Of a DNA stretch of 19,702 nucleotides, positions 8,283-16,609 are shown in pieces (within the stretch, counting starts at the first letter, position 1; the number at the start of each line of letters is the position of its first letter). Source of the DNA: Thiohalospira sp051746205 (GTDB lineage Bacteria; Pseudomonadota; Gammaproteobacteria; Thiohalospirales; Thiohalospiraceae); the NCBI GenBank assembly GCA_051746205.1, contig JBNJEU010000032.1:1-19702 (forward strand), read 5' to 3'. Below the pieces are notes generated by a model. The model worked only from the letters and a program-made list of their open reading frames with translations. It did not search any database and had not been told where the DNA came from. The translations under genes and the position numbers were made by a program.

Positions 8283-9851
8283 TCAGAGCTCCATGTGCAG
8301 GCGGTTGATGTCGGCCGTGTCGCCGATGGTAAAGGCGGAGTGGTGGCGACAGTACTCGCGCGCGAAGTGGAAGTCGGCCTTGAACTCGGCGTGGATCCGG
8401 AAGAGGGGGTCTCCGGTGTGGACGGGGTCGCCGACCTTGTGGAACAGGTCGATGCCGGCCCCCTTGTCCAGGGGAGCACCGGCCAGATGGGCCAGGTGAG
8501 CGATCTCCTTGTTATCGATGGCGGTGACCACGCCGTCGCGGTCGGCAACCACTTCGTGGATCAGCGGGCCGGGATGGTACTCCGTCGGCGGCGCCCCCTG
8601 ACCTTCGATGATCGCCTCCATCTTCGCCAGGGCCCGGCCCGATTCAAGGATGTCGCGGGCGATGGGGTAGCCCTGACCACCGCGCACGTCCGGATCGAAC
8701 TCGATGATTCGGCCGGCCAGCCGCAGGACCTTCTGCAGCAGGTCGTCCGGGGCGTCGGGGTCGTTCGCCAGGACCTGCATCACGTCGCGCGCCTCCAGCA
8801 CCGGGCCGATGCCTCGGCCGATGGGTTCGGCACCGTCGGTGACCACGACCTCGAGGTGCAGGCCGACGCGATCGCCGATGTACTCGAACAGCTTGCGCAG
8901 TTGCAGCGCCTCGCGCATGTGCGCGACCTTCGCCGTGGGTCCCACCGGGATGTCCACCAGCAGGTGGGTGGAACCCGCGGCCAGCTTCTTCGACAGGATG
9001 GAGGCGATCATCTGGCCCACCGAGTCGATGCCGAGTGGCCGCTCCACCGAGATGATGATGTCGTCCGCCGGGGCGAGTCGCGCGGTACCGCCCCAGGCGA
9101 GGCAGGCGCGTTCGCGGCGGACCACCCGGTGCATGGCGTCGGGCGAGAGTTCGACATTGGCCAGTACCTCCATGGTGTCGGCGGTGCCGGCGGGAGAGGT
9201 GATGGCGCGGCTGGACGTCTTCGGCATCAGCATGCCGTGGGCGGCAACGATGGGGACCACCGCCATGGTGGTGCGGTTGCCGGGCAGCCCGCCGATGCAG
9301 TGCTTGTCCACCACCACTGGTTCGTGCCAGTCCAGACGGCTGCCCGATTCGGTCATGGCGCGGGTGAGGTGGAGGACCTCCTGGCGGTCCAGACCTCCCG
9401 GACCGGAGGAGACCAGGAAGGCCGCGATCTCCATCTTCGACAACCGGCTTCCGGTGATGTCGCTGATGATCTGGCGGTAGTCGTCCTCGTCCAGTCGGTC
9501 GCCGGCGATCTTGCGGCGGATGGCATCCATGGCCCGGGGTGGTTCGGCCTGGGCGATGGTCACCGGTTCTCCGGGCTCCAGACCGAGCTGCGCGAAGGCC
9601 TGCTCGGAGAGCCCGACCTCGTCCACGGCGACGATGGTGTCGTCGTCGACCACATTGAGCACCGCGAAGACGCTGGTGCCGTTGTTGCTGAGCACCACCT
9701 TGTTCAGCGCCTGGAAGCCCTCGGCACTGTAGACGTCGCAGCGACGGTTGAGGTAGGCGACATTTTCCAGATAGGTGTCGATGGCGACGCGACAGACCTT
9801 GAGCGGTTCGTTGCGGTCGGTGTTATCGCCACCGTTGCGGATATCGGCCAT
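8283..9851 (-). CDS. AMP phosphorylase / thymidine phosphorylase family enzyme (archaeal DeoA-like)
   Basis: A 522-residue member of the long pyrimidine/AMP phosphorylase group (archaeal AMPpase about 503 residues). E. coli DeoA is about 440 and lacks the roughly 90-residue N-terminal domain seen here. The phosphate/nucleotide-binding core is intact: VVDKHCIGGLPGNRTTM (180-196) and KTSSRAITSPAGTADTMEV (211-229), and a glycine-rich GPTAKV follows near 304-309. Archaeal members phosphorolyse AMP, CMP or UMP to the base plus ribose-1,5-bisphosphate. Bacterial homologues are often labelled putative thymidine phosphorylase without proof. The ATG (9851-9849) follows a GGGGAG ribosome site. Pairing with a PRPP-synthetase-like gene points to nucleotide rather than deoxynucleoside chemistry; that is inference. 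Confidence 0.9.
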   Translation of the reverse strand: MADIRNGGDNTDRNEPLKVCRVAIDTYLENVAYLNRRCDVYSAEGFQALNKVVLSNNGTSVFAVLNVVDDDTIVAVDEVGLSEQAFAQLGLEPGEPVTIAQAEPPRAMDAIRRKIAGDRLDEDDYRQIISDITGSRLSKMEIAAFLVSSGPGGLDRQEVLHLTRAMTESGSRLDWHEPVVVDKHCIGGLPGNRTTMAVVPIVAAHGMLMPKTSSRAITSPAGTADTMEVLANVELSPDAMHRVVRRERACLAWGGTARLAPADDIIISVERPLGIDSVGQMIASILSKKLAAGSTHLLVDIPVGPTAKVAHMREALQLRKLFEYIGDRVGLHLEVVVTDGAEPIGRGIGPVLEARDVMQVLANDPDAPDDLLQKVLRLAGRIIEFDPDVRGGQGYPIARDILESGRALAKMEAIIEGQGAPPTEYHPGPLIHEVVADRDGVVTAIDNKEIAHLAHLAGAPLDKGAGIDLFHKVGDPVHTGDPLFRIHAEFKADFHFAREYCRHHSAFTIGDTADINRLHMEL

Positions 9852-9870
9852 GGAGGCTCCCCGGGTGGAA

Positions 9871-10254
9871 CTAGTAGGTCAGCGTAACCGTTTCGGGTTC
9901 GATGATCTCGGTGATGAAGGTGGCTCCGCCGGCGACGTCGTCGAGCTCCGGGATGCGGTTGTCGGGCGTGACACCGTGCTCCCCGAGGGCGCCCCCGCAG
10001 GCGTAGAAGCGTACCCCCGCCTCGTGCGCATCCTGCATGAAGGAATAGACCGATTTTTCCTTGTCCTTGCCGGGATGGAGGGCCTCGGCAACCCCTTGTC
10101 GAAGCAGGGCCACATTACGCGCGGCAAAGTAGATGGAAACCTCGAGATCCATGCTCGCGGCGACAATGGCCTGGAAGAAGGGGGCCCCGAGACTGGCGGG
10201 GCGATCCGGGTCGGTATTGAGCAGCATGATGGCGATCTTCGACTTTTCCTCCAC
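9871..10254 (-). CDS. DsrE/DsrF-family small protein
   Basis: A 127-residue protein with the DsrE-like alpha/beta layout: an N-terminal strand (KIAIMLLNTDP), a helix that runs through APFFQAIVAASMDLEVSIYF, and a single conserved-type cysteine, Cys86 (FYACGGALGEHG). DsrE relatives move sulfur as persulfides, or act in hexamers with DsrF/H or TusB/C. No such partners are in the window, so it probably acts alone or has another role. The start is a GTG at 10254, chosen because AGGAGG lies at 10261-10266, the strongest ribosome site in the operon. It is 71 bases after the HD gene and 19 bases before the phosphorylase gene, so it appears to be part of this operon. Substrate unknown. Confidence 0.8.
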   Translation of the reverse strand: MEEKSKIAIMLLNTDPDRPASLGAPFFQAIVAASMDLEVSIYFAARNVALLRQGVAEALHPGKDKEKSVYSFMQDAHEAGVRFYACGGALGEHGVTPDNRIPELDDVAGGATFITEIIEPETVTLTY

Positions 10255-10325
10255 TGGGATCCTCCTCTCGATTACAGGTCGGGGTAACCTTAATCCGGAG
10301 TGGAGGCGCGTTACAAGCCGAGCCG

Positions 10326-11237
10326 CTACCCGGCCTCCGGGGGCAGACTGGAGGCGATCCCCTCGCGGCGCAGCCAGGCACGGTGGTTGTCGCGCCCCTC
10401 ACCAAGCACCTGGTGGAGGTATTCCAGGTTGCGCTGGATGGTGTATTCGAAGGGATCGTGGTCCAGGTCCCAGCAGACCCGGGCGAAGGTCTTCAGGAGG
10501 CGGGTCTGGCGGCCCAGTTCGTGGTCCAGACGGCGGCGCACCAGCTTGCTGTAGAACGCCGGGGTCTTCTCCAGCAGGTCGAATTCCGAGTGGTAGCCGG
10601 GGATCCCCGCCTCGCGGAATTCCAGATAGAGCAGGAGCAGCTTCTCCAGATAGGCACGGTCGGACATCTGGCCGACCAGATCGGCGGTGGCGAGGAACTG
10701 GGCCAGGGTGCGAGTCTCCAGATTGCGAAACGGGATGTCGCCGAACCGCGTCCCCAGTGCGGTGCTCTGGATCATGTGGCGCAGGTCTTCGATGTCGGTG
10801 GCATTGAAGCCGGCGGCCGTCATGTACGTTTCCATGAAGGCGATGCCGCGCTCCTCATGGCCGACGGTGAAACGGGCGCCGGTGCCGAATTCCTCGCCCT
10901 CGCGGCGGATGAGGCCGACGTCATGGAACAGGGCCCCGGCCATGACCAGAAGCTGCCCGTGTGGGCTGATGGGGAGCCCTTCGTGGTGGGCGCCCTGGAG
11001 CAGTGCCGAAGTGCACAGGAAGACCGTGCTGGTGTGTTCCAGGTCGTGATACCAGGCGTCGCTGGCGTGGTAGCCCGGATGGTTGCCCTGGAACAGCCGG
11101 ATCACGTCGTGGTAGCAGGTGTACAGATCGTCGGCACGGAAGGCCGGATCCAGCGCTGCGAGCGGTTCGATCGCCTGGCGCTCCACCGCTTTGGTATCCC
11201 GGGGCTGGATGAGGTCGTAAAGATGGACAGTGCTCAT
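10326..11237 (-). CDS. HD-domain phosphohydrolase
   Basis: A 303-residue protein with the metal-binding residues of the HD superfamily in order: H64 and H68 in WYHDLEHT (62-69), the HD pair H105-D106 in GALFHDVG (101-108), and a later Asp186 in ATADLVGQM (183-191). The YHDLEHT spacing and the distal ADLVGQ element resemble the PDE/HDc type of cyclic-nucleotide or nucleotide phosphohydrolases. No sensor, GGDEF, response-regulator or membrane segment is visible. It is probably the first gene of a four-gene leftward operon with DsrE, AMP-phosphorylase-like and PRPP-synthetase-like genes, so a nucleotide substrate is plausible but unproven. The ATG at 11237 has no strong ribosome site that I can see. 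Confidence 0.8.
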   Translation of the reverse strand: MSTVHLYDLIQPRDTKAVERQAIEPLAALDPAFRADDLYTCYHDVIRLFQGNHPGYHASDAWYHDLEHTSTVFLCTSALLQGAHHEGLPISPHGQLLVMAGALFHDVGLIRREGEEFGTGARFTVGHEERGIAFMETYMTAAGFNATDIEDLRHMIQSTALGTRFGDIPFRNLETRTLAQFLATADLVGQMSDRAYLEKLLLLYLEFREAGIPGYHSEFDLLEKTPAFYSKLVRRRLDHELGRQTRLLKTFARVCWDLDHDPFEYTIQRNLEYLHQVLGEGRDNHRAWLRREGIASSLPPEAG

Positions 11238-11252
11238 ACCGTGCTCGCGCGT

Positions 11253-11281
11253 GTTCCCCTGATCATTGGGAACCCCTTATA
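11253..11281 (-). promoter_or_regulatory. Putative promoter and operator of the HD-DsrE-phosphorylase-PRPS operon
   Basis: On the minus strand TATAAG (11281-11276) matches 5 of 6 bases of the -10 consensus; I found no convincing -35. Directly downstream, where transcription would begin, is the inverted repeat GTTCCC (11253-11258) and GGGAAC (11268-11273), with a 9-base centre that includes the palindrome TGATCA (11260-11265). An inverted repeat over a transcription start is the usual position of a repressor site. The protein that binds it is unknown. Confidence 0.4.
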
Positions 11282-11358
11282 CAATCATTGCCGGCTCGAT
11301 GCAGTTCAAACTGAGTCCAGTATGTTAAAAATGTGCAACAAAATGGTGAAATGTGGAG

Positions 11359-11412
11359 GCGTTCACACGCGTCGATCACATCCGGTTCATGGGGGAATCG
11401 GATGATGAACGC
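11359..11412. other. Nested inverted repeats in the HD/H-NS intergenic region
   Basis: The outer arms GCGTTCA (11359-11365) and TGAACGC (11406-11412) enclose inner arms CATCCG (11379-11384) and CGGATG (11399-11404). The stretch 11238-11504 (267 bases) holds no gene and is visibly richer in A+T than its surroundings, mainly around 11305-11355. It carries the divergent promoters of the HD operon and the H-NS gene. These repeats could be regulator sites or a structured transcript; the sequence alone does not decide. Confidence 0.35.
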
Positions 11413-11444
11413 GTTTGTCGTGTTGTCCGTCGGAAAGGAAACAC

Positions 11445-11472
11445 TTGTCAAAGAGCGTGTTCCGAGTAGAAT
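11445..11472 (+). promoter_or_regulatory. Sigma70 promoter of the H-NS-family gene
   Basis: TTGTCA (11445-11450, 5/6 consensus) and TAGAAT (11467-11472, 5/6) are separated by 16 bases. Predicted transcription start is near 11479, about 26 bases before the GTG at 11505. This promoter lies inside the upstream extension of the reading frame that begins at 11415, which argues against any start codon before 11479. Confidence 0.7.
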
Positions 11473-11504
11473 TCGGGGACGAATTTAATCAAGGAGTCTC
11501 AGTC

Positions 11505-11855
11505 GTGGGTAATCAACTCGATGCAATCAATCTGGAGGCCTTTTCCGAGGCCGATCTCAATGAGCTGGAAAAGCGTCTGACGAAGGAGCGCAAGCGTCGC
11601 GAAAAGGACAAGATCAAGGACGCGCAGAAGGAACTTCGACAGGTCGCCGAGAAATACGGGATGACGCCGGAGGAGGTCCTGACGGGGGCCAGCGGCCCGC
11701 GCAAGGGTGCCCGTGCCAAGGTCGCGCCGAAGTATCGCCACCCCGATGATGAATCCAAGACCTGGACCGGCCGTGGCCGCGTACCGAAATGGGTTCAGGA
11801 ATGGGAACAGAACGGCGGTAATCGCGACGATCTGCTCATCGAGAAGAAATCGTAG
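11505..11855 (+). CDS. H-NS family nucleoid-associated regulatory protein
   Basis: A 116-residue protein with the two-part H-NS layout. An N-terminal charged coiled coil for oligomerisation runs over about residues 5-50 (LNELEKRLTKERKRREKDKI). A C-terminal DNA-binding domain carries the core motif TWTGRGRVPKWVQEW. The KYRHPDDESKTWTGRGR form is that of the HvrA/BpH3-like group rather than enteric H-NS. Such proteins silence AT-rich and foreign DNA by binding the minor groove through the RGR hook. The start is GTG at 11505 with AAGGAG (11491-11496) 8 bases before it; longer in-frame starts lie upstream of the predicted transcript. It is monocistronic: good promoter upstream, terminator 25 bases after the stop. 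The AT-rich leader would suit autoregulation (inference). Confidence 0.93.
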   Translation: MGNQLDAINLEAFSEADLNELEKRLTKERKRREKDKIKDAQKELRQVAEKYGMTPEEVLTGASGPRKGARAKVAPKYRHPDDESKTWTGRGRVPKWVQEWEQNGGNRDDLLIEKKS

Positions 11856-11875
11856 AGGCGTCTGTTTCCTGCCTG

Positions 11876-11906
11876 AAAAGGGGCCGCAATCAAGCGGCCC
11901 TTTTTT
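11876..11906. terminator. Bidirectional intrinsic terminator between the H-NS gene and tcdA
   Basis: GGGCCGC (11881-11887) and GCGGCCC (11894-11900) form a perfect 7-bp stem around loop AATCAA, followed by six Ts at 11901-11906. On the other strand the stem is followed by a short T-run (complement of AAAA 11876-11879). It therefore can stop both the rightward H-NS gene and the leftward tcdA gene, whose stop codons flank it at 11855 and 11940. Confidence 0.88.
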
Positions 11907-11939
11907 ATATTGGTGAATGCCGATGGACCCGAACGGTGT

Positions 11940-12728
11940 TTATTTCAGAAGACGATCGAGGATTCGGCCGGCGGCCACAAAGCCGAATGGTGCGGTGACG
12001 AAACAGGCCGCGCCATAACCCATGTGGCAGTCCAGGTGGAGGCCGGGCACCCCCGGTTTTTCCGGGCCCGTGGTTCCATCCGCGCGCGGATGGATCGGCT
12101 GTTCCGTGGAGAAGACGCATTCGACGCCGAAACGCCGGCGTGGATTGCGGCTGAAACCGTGTTCATCGCGCAGACGCCGACGGACCTTGCTGGCCAGCGG
12201 GTCGTGATGGGTGCGTGACAGGTCGGCGACGGTGATGGCGGCGGGATCCCGCAGACCACCGGCCCCACCGGTGGTGACCACCGGCAGGTGGCGGCGCCGG
12301 CAGCCGTTGATGAGCGCGGCCTTGTGGCGGATTCCGTCGATGGCGTCGAGCACGCCGTCCAGCGGGGGCTCCGGTTGCAGCAGGGTGGCCAGATTGTCCA
12401 TGGTCAGGAAATCGTCGACGGTGTGGATGCGGCACTCCGGGTTGATGTCCCGGAGGCGGCGGGTCAGGACGGTGTGCTTCTTCTCCCCCAGGGTGGAGGA
12501 GAGGGCCGGAAGCTGGCGGTTGATGTTGCCGATCGTGACGCTGTCGCCATCGATCAGGGTGAGCCGGCCGACGCCGCTGCGCGCCAGGGCCTCCGCCGCC
12601 CAGGACCCGACTCCGCCAAGGCCGACCACCGCCACGTGGAGTCCCGCCAGACGCGGCAGGGCGTCGCGGCCGTAGAGACGGCCCAGACCGTCGAAACGGG
12701 CGATGTACTCTTCGCTGAGGGGGTCCAT
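11940..12728 (-). CDS. tcdA: tRNA threonylcarbamoyladenosine dehydratase TcdA (CsdL)
   Basis: A 262-residue E1-like enzyme of the ThiF/MoeB fold (E. coli TcdA 268) that uses ATP to cyclise t6A37 to ct6A in ANN-decoding tRNAs. Visible: RFDGLGRLYG (11-20), the nucleotide-binding VVGLGGVGSW (34-43), IDGDSVTIGNINRQL (59-73), DAIDGIRHKAALI (128-140), and the C-terminal GYGAACFVTAPFGFVAA pattern seen in TcdA. The pairs of zinc cysteines found in MoeB/ThiF are absent, as expected for this branch. The frame is open upstream, but the ATG at 12728 fits both homology and a GGAG ribosome site just before it. It is divergent from aspS, with a large palindrome in the shared upstream region. Confidence 0.95.
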   Translation of the reverse strand: MDPLSEEYIARFDGLGRLYGRDALPRLAGLHVAVVGLGGVGSWAAEALARSGVGRLTLIDGDSVTIGNINRQLPALSSTLGEKKHTVLTRRLRDINPECRIHTVDDFLTMDNLATLLQPEPPLDGVLDAIDGIRHKAALINGCRRRHLPVVTTGGAGGLRDPAAITVADLSRTHHDPLASKVRRRLRDEHGFSRNPRRRFGVECVFSTEQPIHPRADGTTGPEKPGVPGLHLDCHMGYGAACFVTAPFGFVAAGRILDRLLK

Positions 12729-12754
12729 GGCGTCTCCGGAACGGGTCTGTGCGG

Positions 12755-12796
12755 GGGCGTATTGGACCATGAACCGGTCCGTTTCCCAATACGCCC
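12755..12796. promoter_or_regulatory. Large inverted repeat in the tcdA/aspS divergent promoter region
   Basis: GGGCGTATTGG (12755-12765) and CCAATACGCCC (12786-12796) are perfectly complementary over 11 bp. Inside the gap is a second stem, GGACC (12764-12768) with GGTCC (12776-12780), that shares two bases with the outer arm. It lies 27 bases upstream of tcdA and 74 bases upstream of aspS. It could be an operator serving both genes or a hairpin in a tcdA leader RNA. No known binding site was recognised. Confidence 0.45.
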
Positions 12797-12800
12797 GCAT

Positions 12801-12829
12801 TTGCCTTGATCGGCCGCTGGCCGTACCAT
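12801..12829 (+). promoter_or_regulatory. Possible aspS promoter
   Basis: TTGCCT (12801-12806, 4/6) and TACCAT (12824-12829, 4/6) are separated by 17 bases and lie about 40 bases before the aspS start. The match is moderate; the position just downstream of the large palindrome supports it. Confidence 0.35.
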
Positions 12830-12870
12830 TTCCGGTCTTCCGTCTCCGGTACACAACAGAGATCCACGAC

Positions 12871-14679
<1,809 letters not shown>

Positions 14680-14691
14680 CCCCGGCGATTC

Positions 14692-14700
14692 TGGTAAGAT
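14692..14700 (+). promoter_or_regulatory. Possible extended -10 promoter of yebC-ruvCAB
   Basis: TGGTAAGAT (14692-14700) is an extended -10 element: TG, one base, then TAAGAT (4/6 of TATAAT). No -35 box is visible, which extended -10 promoters can lack. It lies 36 bases before the yebC ATG in the 57-base aspS-yebC gap. Confidence 0.4.
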
Positions 14701-14736
14701 GGCCCGCATCCATCGGCAACGAGCAGATACGGGACC

Positions 14737-15486
14737 ATGGCGGGACACAGCAAGTGGGCCAACATCAAGCACCGCAAGGCGGCCCAGGACGCCAAGCGCG
14801 GCAAGCTCTTCACCAAACTGATCCGCGAGATCACCGTCGCCGCCCGTCTGGGCGGCCCGGAGGTCGAAGACAATCCGCGGCTGCGCGCGGCGGTCGACAA
14901 GGCCCTGGGCGCCAACATGCCCAAGGACACCATCGAGCGGGCCATCAAGCGCGGCGCCGGCGATGACGATGGCACCCAGTACGAGACCCTGCGCTACGAG
15001 GGCTACGCCCCCGGCGGTGTGGCCATCATGGTCGACTGCCTGACCGACAACCGCAATCGCACCGTCGCCGAGGTCCGCCACGCCTTCAACAAGGCCGGCG
15101 GCAATCTCGGCACCGACGGCTCGGTGGCCTATCTCTTCAGCCGTCAGGGGGTGATCACCTTCGCCCCGGACACCGACGAGGATCGCGTCATGGAGCCGGC
15201 CCTGGAGGCCGGCGCCGAGGACATCGTCACCGAGGAGGATGGCTCGGTGGAGGTGCTGACCACGCCGGAGGCGTTCTTCGCCGTGCGCGACGCCCTGCTG
15301 GAGGCCGGCCTCGAACCGGAGCACGCCGAGGTCACCGAGCGGCCGGCCACCACCGTCTCGCTGGAGGGGGAGGAGGCCGGCAAGGCGCTGGGCCTGATGG
15401 ACGCCCTGGAGGACCTGGACGATGTCCAGAACGTCTACACCAACGCCGACTTCGACGAAGAGAGCCTGAGCCGGGCGGCGTCGTGA
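14737..15486 (+). CDS. yebC: YebC/PmpR-family transcriptional/translational regulator
   Basis: A 249-residue cytoplasmic protein (E. coli YebC 246) starting with the family hallmark MAGHSKWANIKHRKAAQDAK and carrying the conserved YEGYAPGGVAIMV (about 88-100) and TDNRNRTVAEVRH segments. Family members were described as DNA-binding repressors, and more recently also as ribosome-associated factors easing translation of difficult sequences. The name is firm but the mechanism is not settled. The order aspS-yebC-ruvC-ruvA-ruvB is widespread in gammaproteobacteria. The stop is followed by the ruvC ATG after one base, so yebC and ruvCAB are probably one transcript, with a possible extended -10 at 14692. 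Confidence 0.96.
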   Translation: MAGHSKWANIKHRKAAQDAKRGKLFTKLIREITVAARLGGPEVEDNPRLRAAVDKALGANMPKDTIERAIKRGAGDDDGTQYETLRYEGYAPGGVAIMVDCLTDNRNRTVAEVRHAFNKAGGNLGTDGSVAYLFSRQGVITFAPDTDEDRVMEPALEAGAEDIVTEEDGSVEVLTTPEAFFAVRDALLEAGLEPEHAEVTERPATTVSLEGEEAGKALGLMDALEDLDDVQNVYTNADFDEESLSRAAS

Positions 15487-15487
15487 G

Positions 15488-15994
15488 ATGATCCGCGTCC
15501 TCGGCATCGACCCCGGCTCCCGGGCCACCGGCTACGGCATCATCGACATCGCCGGGGTCGAGGGGGTCTATGTCGACAGCGGCGTGATCCGGGTCGGCGA
15601 CGGGCCGATACCGGAGCGGCTGTATGCCATCCACGCCGCCCTCGGCACGATCATCGACCAGTACCGGCCGACGGTGGCCGCGGTGGAGAGTGTCTTCATG
15701 CGCAACAACGCCAGTTCCGCGCTGAAGCTCGGCCAGGCCCGGGGGGTGGCGCTGTGCGCGGCGGCCGCCGCCGGTCTGCCGGTCAGCGAATACGCGCCCG
15801 CCGCCATCAAGCAGGCCATCGTGGGTCGCGGGCGGGCCGAGAAGGCGCAGATCCAGCACATGGTCACGGCCCTGCTGAAGCTCCCCCGGCAGCCGGCGGA
15901 GGACGCCGCCGACGCCCTGGCGGCGGCGCTCTGCCACTGCCGTACCGGCGCCACCCTCGAGCGGATCGGCGCGGCCATGGAGGCGCGGCCATGA
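15488..15994 (+). CDS. ruvC: Crossover junction endodeoxyribonuclease RuvC
   Basis: A 168-residue Holliday-junction resolvase (E. coli 173) with an RNase H-like fold. The acidic catalytic residues are in place: D8 (LGIDPGSRATGYG), E67 (AAVESVF), and D139 and D142 (AEDAADALAAALCH). These correspond to E. coli D7, E66, D138 and D141. It cuts four-way junctions as a dimer during recombination repair, together with RuvAB. It begins one base after the yebC stop and ends in an ATGA overlap with ruvA. No LexA-type CTGT-N8-ACAG site was seen before ruvC or ruvA, so SOS control is not supported by the sequence here. Confidence 0.97.
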   Translation: MIRVLGIDPGSRATGYGIIDIAGVEGVYVDSGVIRVGDGPIPERLYAIHAALGTIIDQYRPTVAAVESVFMRNNASSALKLGQARGVALCAAAAAGLPVSEYAPAAIKQAIVGRGRAEKAQIQHMVTALLKLPRQPAEDAADALAAALCHCRTGATLERIGAAMEARP

Positions 15995-16605
15995 TCGGGC
16001 GGCTGCGCGGCACCCTGGCCAGCAAGCGGCCGCCCTGGCTGCTGATCGACGTCGGCGGTGTCGGCTACGACGTCGAGGCGCCCATGAGCACCTTCTACGA
16101 GCTGCCCGTCGAGGGCGAGCCGGTGACCCTGCTGGTCCACATGGTGGTGCGCGAGGATGCCCAGCTGCTCTACGGCTTCGCCCGCGAGGGCGAGCGCAGC
16201 CTCTTCCGCGCCCTGCTGAAGGTCAACGGCGTCGGTGCCCGGCTGGCGCTGGCGGTGCTCTCCGGCATGAGCCTGGAGGAGTTCGCCCGCTGCGTGCGCG
16301 ACAACGACGTCGCGGCCCTGACCCGGCTCCCCGGCGTCGGTCGCAAGACCGGCGAGCGACTCATCGTCGAGATGCGCGACCGGCTGGAGGCCGATGCCAC
16401 CGAACTGCCCATGGAGATGAGCGCGGCCGCCGCGCCGGCGGCCGGGCCTGCAGCCTCGGACGCACATGGCGAAGCGGTGAGCGCGCTGGTCGGGCTCGGC
16501 TACAAGCCCCCGGAGGCGAGCCGGCTGGTCACCGCCGTGGACGACGGCGAGAGCGACAGCGAGGCGCTGATCCGCGCGGCGCTGAAGGGGGCCCTGAAGG
16601 GATAG
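15991..16605 (+). CDS. ruvA: Holliday junction branch migration complex subunit RuvA
   Basis: A 204-residue protein (E. coli 203) that binds the Holliday junction as a tetramer and loads RuvB. An OB-fold comes first (MIGRLRGTLASKRPPWLLID). It is followed by two helix-hairpin-helix motifs (FRALLKVNGVGARLALAVLSG and LTRLPGVGRKTGERLIVEM). An Ala/Gly/Pro-rich linker (about 140-157) leads to the C-terminal UBA-like domain III that contacts RuvB (VSALVGLGYKPPEASRLV). The frame is open upstream of 15991, but homology and the ATGA overlap with ruvC set the start. ruvB follows after 4 bases. Confidence 0.97.
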   Translation: MIGRLRGTLASKRPPWLLIDVGGVGYDVEAPMSTFYELPVEGEPVTLLVHMVVREDAQLLYGFAREGERSLFRALLKVNGVGARLALAVLSGMSLEEFARCVRDNDVAALTRLPGVGRKTGERLIVEMRDRLEADATELPMEMSAAAAPAAGPAASDAHGEAVSALVGLGYKPPEASRLVTAVDDGESDSEALIRAALKGALKG

Positions 16606-16609
16606 CGCC

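Noticed and set aside
7305..9887. 860-codon open frame on the plus strand opposite the phosphorylase and PRPS-like genes
   Set aside because: It starts inside der in another frame and mirrors two well-recognised minus-strand enzymes; its translation has no family features.
10255..10325. Separate promoter for the DsrE gene in the 71-base HD-DsrE gap
   Set aside because: On the minus strand TTGTAA is followed only by poor -10 candidates (2-3 of 6 matches); read-through from the HD gene is simpler.
11415..11504. Longer N-terminus for the H-NS protein (30 extra residues)
   Set aside because: The good promoter (11445-11472) and predicted transcript start lie inside this stretch, the ribosome site is at 11491, and homology begins at GTG 11505.
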